A stretch of DNA of 64,000 bases from Carposina sasakii. Taxonomy: Eukaryota > Arthropoda > Insecta > Lepidoptera > Carposinidae. This document shows, piece by piece, positions 63,538 to 64,000 of the stretch (position 1 is the stretch's first letter; each line of letters opens with the position of its first letter). A program made the position numbers and the translations under genes. The notes under the pieces were generated by a model. The model saw only the letters and a program-made list of their open reading frames with translations. It made no database searches and had not been told where the DNA came from. Where the stretch lies: NCBI GenBank assembly GCA_014607495.2, contig CP053167.1:1116001-1180000 (forward strand), given 5' to 3'.

Positions 63538-64000
63538 CTGTGCTGATGCGGGGCTTCACTAACCATATTAGTATACAGGGTGATTTTTGGTCGTCAACGT
63601 TCCCGTAAACTACGGAATCTCCTCATCATCACGATCATTTTTCTCCATGGAAGCATACCTGGGAAGTGTCTGGTTTCCAAAATATTAGGGTCCAAAGTTG
63701 AGTAAATACACTGCGTTTTTCTGCATAAATGCACATAGACGCGCGTAGCAGGATTTTTTCACGAAAAATAATTAATATCTGTCTATAAAAAAACTAACAT
63801 AAACACTAGACACTATAAATTTCGCACGATCAAGGAATTTAAAAATAAAAAAAATTCCCTGCATTTTTTTTTTGGCATAAACTTACTTTATTTCATGTAT
63901 AGAATACGTACCCTTCGTTAAAGGTGGCCACAAAAAAACACCTGTATATCAGCTGCATCTCCTTGCATGTCGTACGTAACAGTCGACTAAGAAACTGGGG
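63538..64000 (-). repeat. Family B repeat split by MITE-D, runs off the window
   Basis: GTGCTGATGCGGGGCTTCAC to about 63,572, then after the MITE ATCAGCTGCATCTCCTTGCA, TGTCGTACGTAACAGTCGAC, TAAGAAACTGGGG to the edge. Removing the MITE restores ...CTTCACT...ATATCAGCTGCATCTCC. Confidence 0.75.
63576..63944 (+). mobile_element. MITE-D copy 4, complete
   Basis: 369 bp from CAGGGTGATTTTTGGTCGTC to CCACAAAAAAACACCTG, flanked by TA (63,574-63,575 and 63,945-63,946). The only intact copy in the window; the ends are inverted only over CAGG(T/G)TG. No coding capacity. Confidence 0.85.

Overview
The window is AT-rich eukaryotic DNA and reads as lepidopteran (moth or butterfly) intergenic or intronic sequence. 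The evidence is the repeat content: Helitrons of the lepidopteran Lep1 type (start near TCTATACTAATATTATAAA, a 3' hairpin around CGCGGACGAAGTCGCG, then CTAG), SINEs ending in (GAT)n, (ATGT)n and (ATC)n, and lepidopteran-type non-LTR retrotransposon ends. No open reading frame exceeds 115 codons and none of the longer ones looks like a host protein. No rRNA gene, CRISPR array, bacterial operon or intact protein gene was found.

Layout. 0-2.7 kb: a MITE broken by several later insertions, two Helitrons and a strong hairpin repeat. 3.8-5.0 kb: a PIF/Harbinger-like MITE, then a GC/CpG-rich, mostly unique stretch ending in a consensus splice donor (4993), the best candidate for a promoter and non-coding first exon on the + strand. 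5.4-18.9 kb: Helitrons, a pogo-like MITE, SINEs and long unassigned AT-rich stretches. 19,065-25,297: the most striking object, a 6.2-kb LTR retrotransposon with two 442-bp LTRs that look identical, a 4-bp target duplication (TGTA) and no gag-pol; its interior instead carries a 25-bp satellite array, an AT-rich tract, old SINE pieces and a 14-bp minisatellite. 25-38 kb: unassigned DNA with MITEs, SINEs and a candidate 57-nt internal exon (31,875-31,931). 38,902-41,542: nested insertions, in which a palindromic MITE is split by a Tigger/pogo-type element that itself holds the ends of two LINEs and a SINE scrap. 42-64 kb: further SINE, LINE, MITE and Helitron copies, a defective tRNA-like sequence (50.5 kb), a textbook hAT MITE (57.8 kb) and a second nested-MITE site at the right edge.

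How the pieces relate. Two SINE families end in the same sequence as LINE remnants in this same window. SINE-1 ends in what is, codon for codon, the last residues and stop codon of the LINE ORF2 remnant at 52.1 kb; SINE-2 (tRNA-headed) shares its last ~45 bp and (ATC)n tail with the reverse-transcriptase remnant at 39.5-40.2 kb. This is the pattern expected if SINEs borrow a LINE's 3' recognition tail. A GC-rich repeat of unknown class ('family B', about 20 copies) is the most abundant sequence in the window.

Family names used here (SINE-1, SINE-2, SINE-3, SINE-E, MITE-A, -C, -D, -I, families B, G, H, J) are local labels. Alignments were made by eye, so boundaries of degenerate copies may be off by tens of bases.
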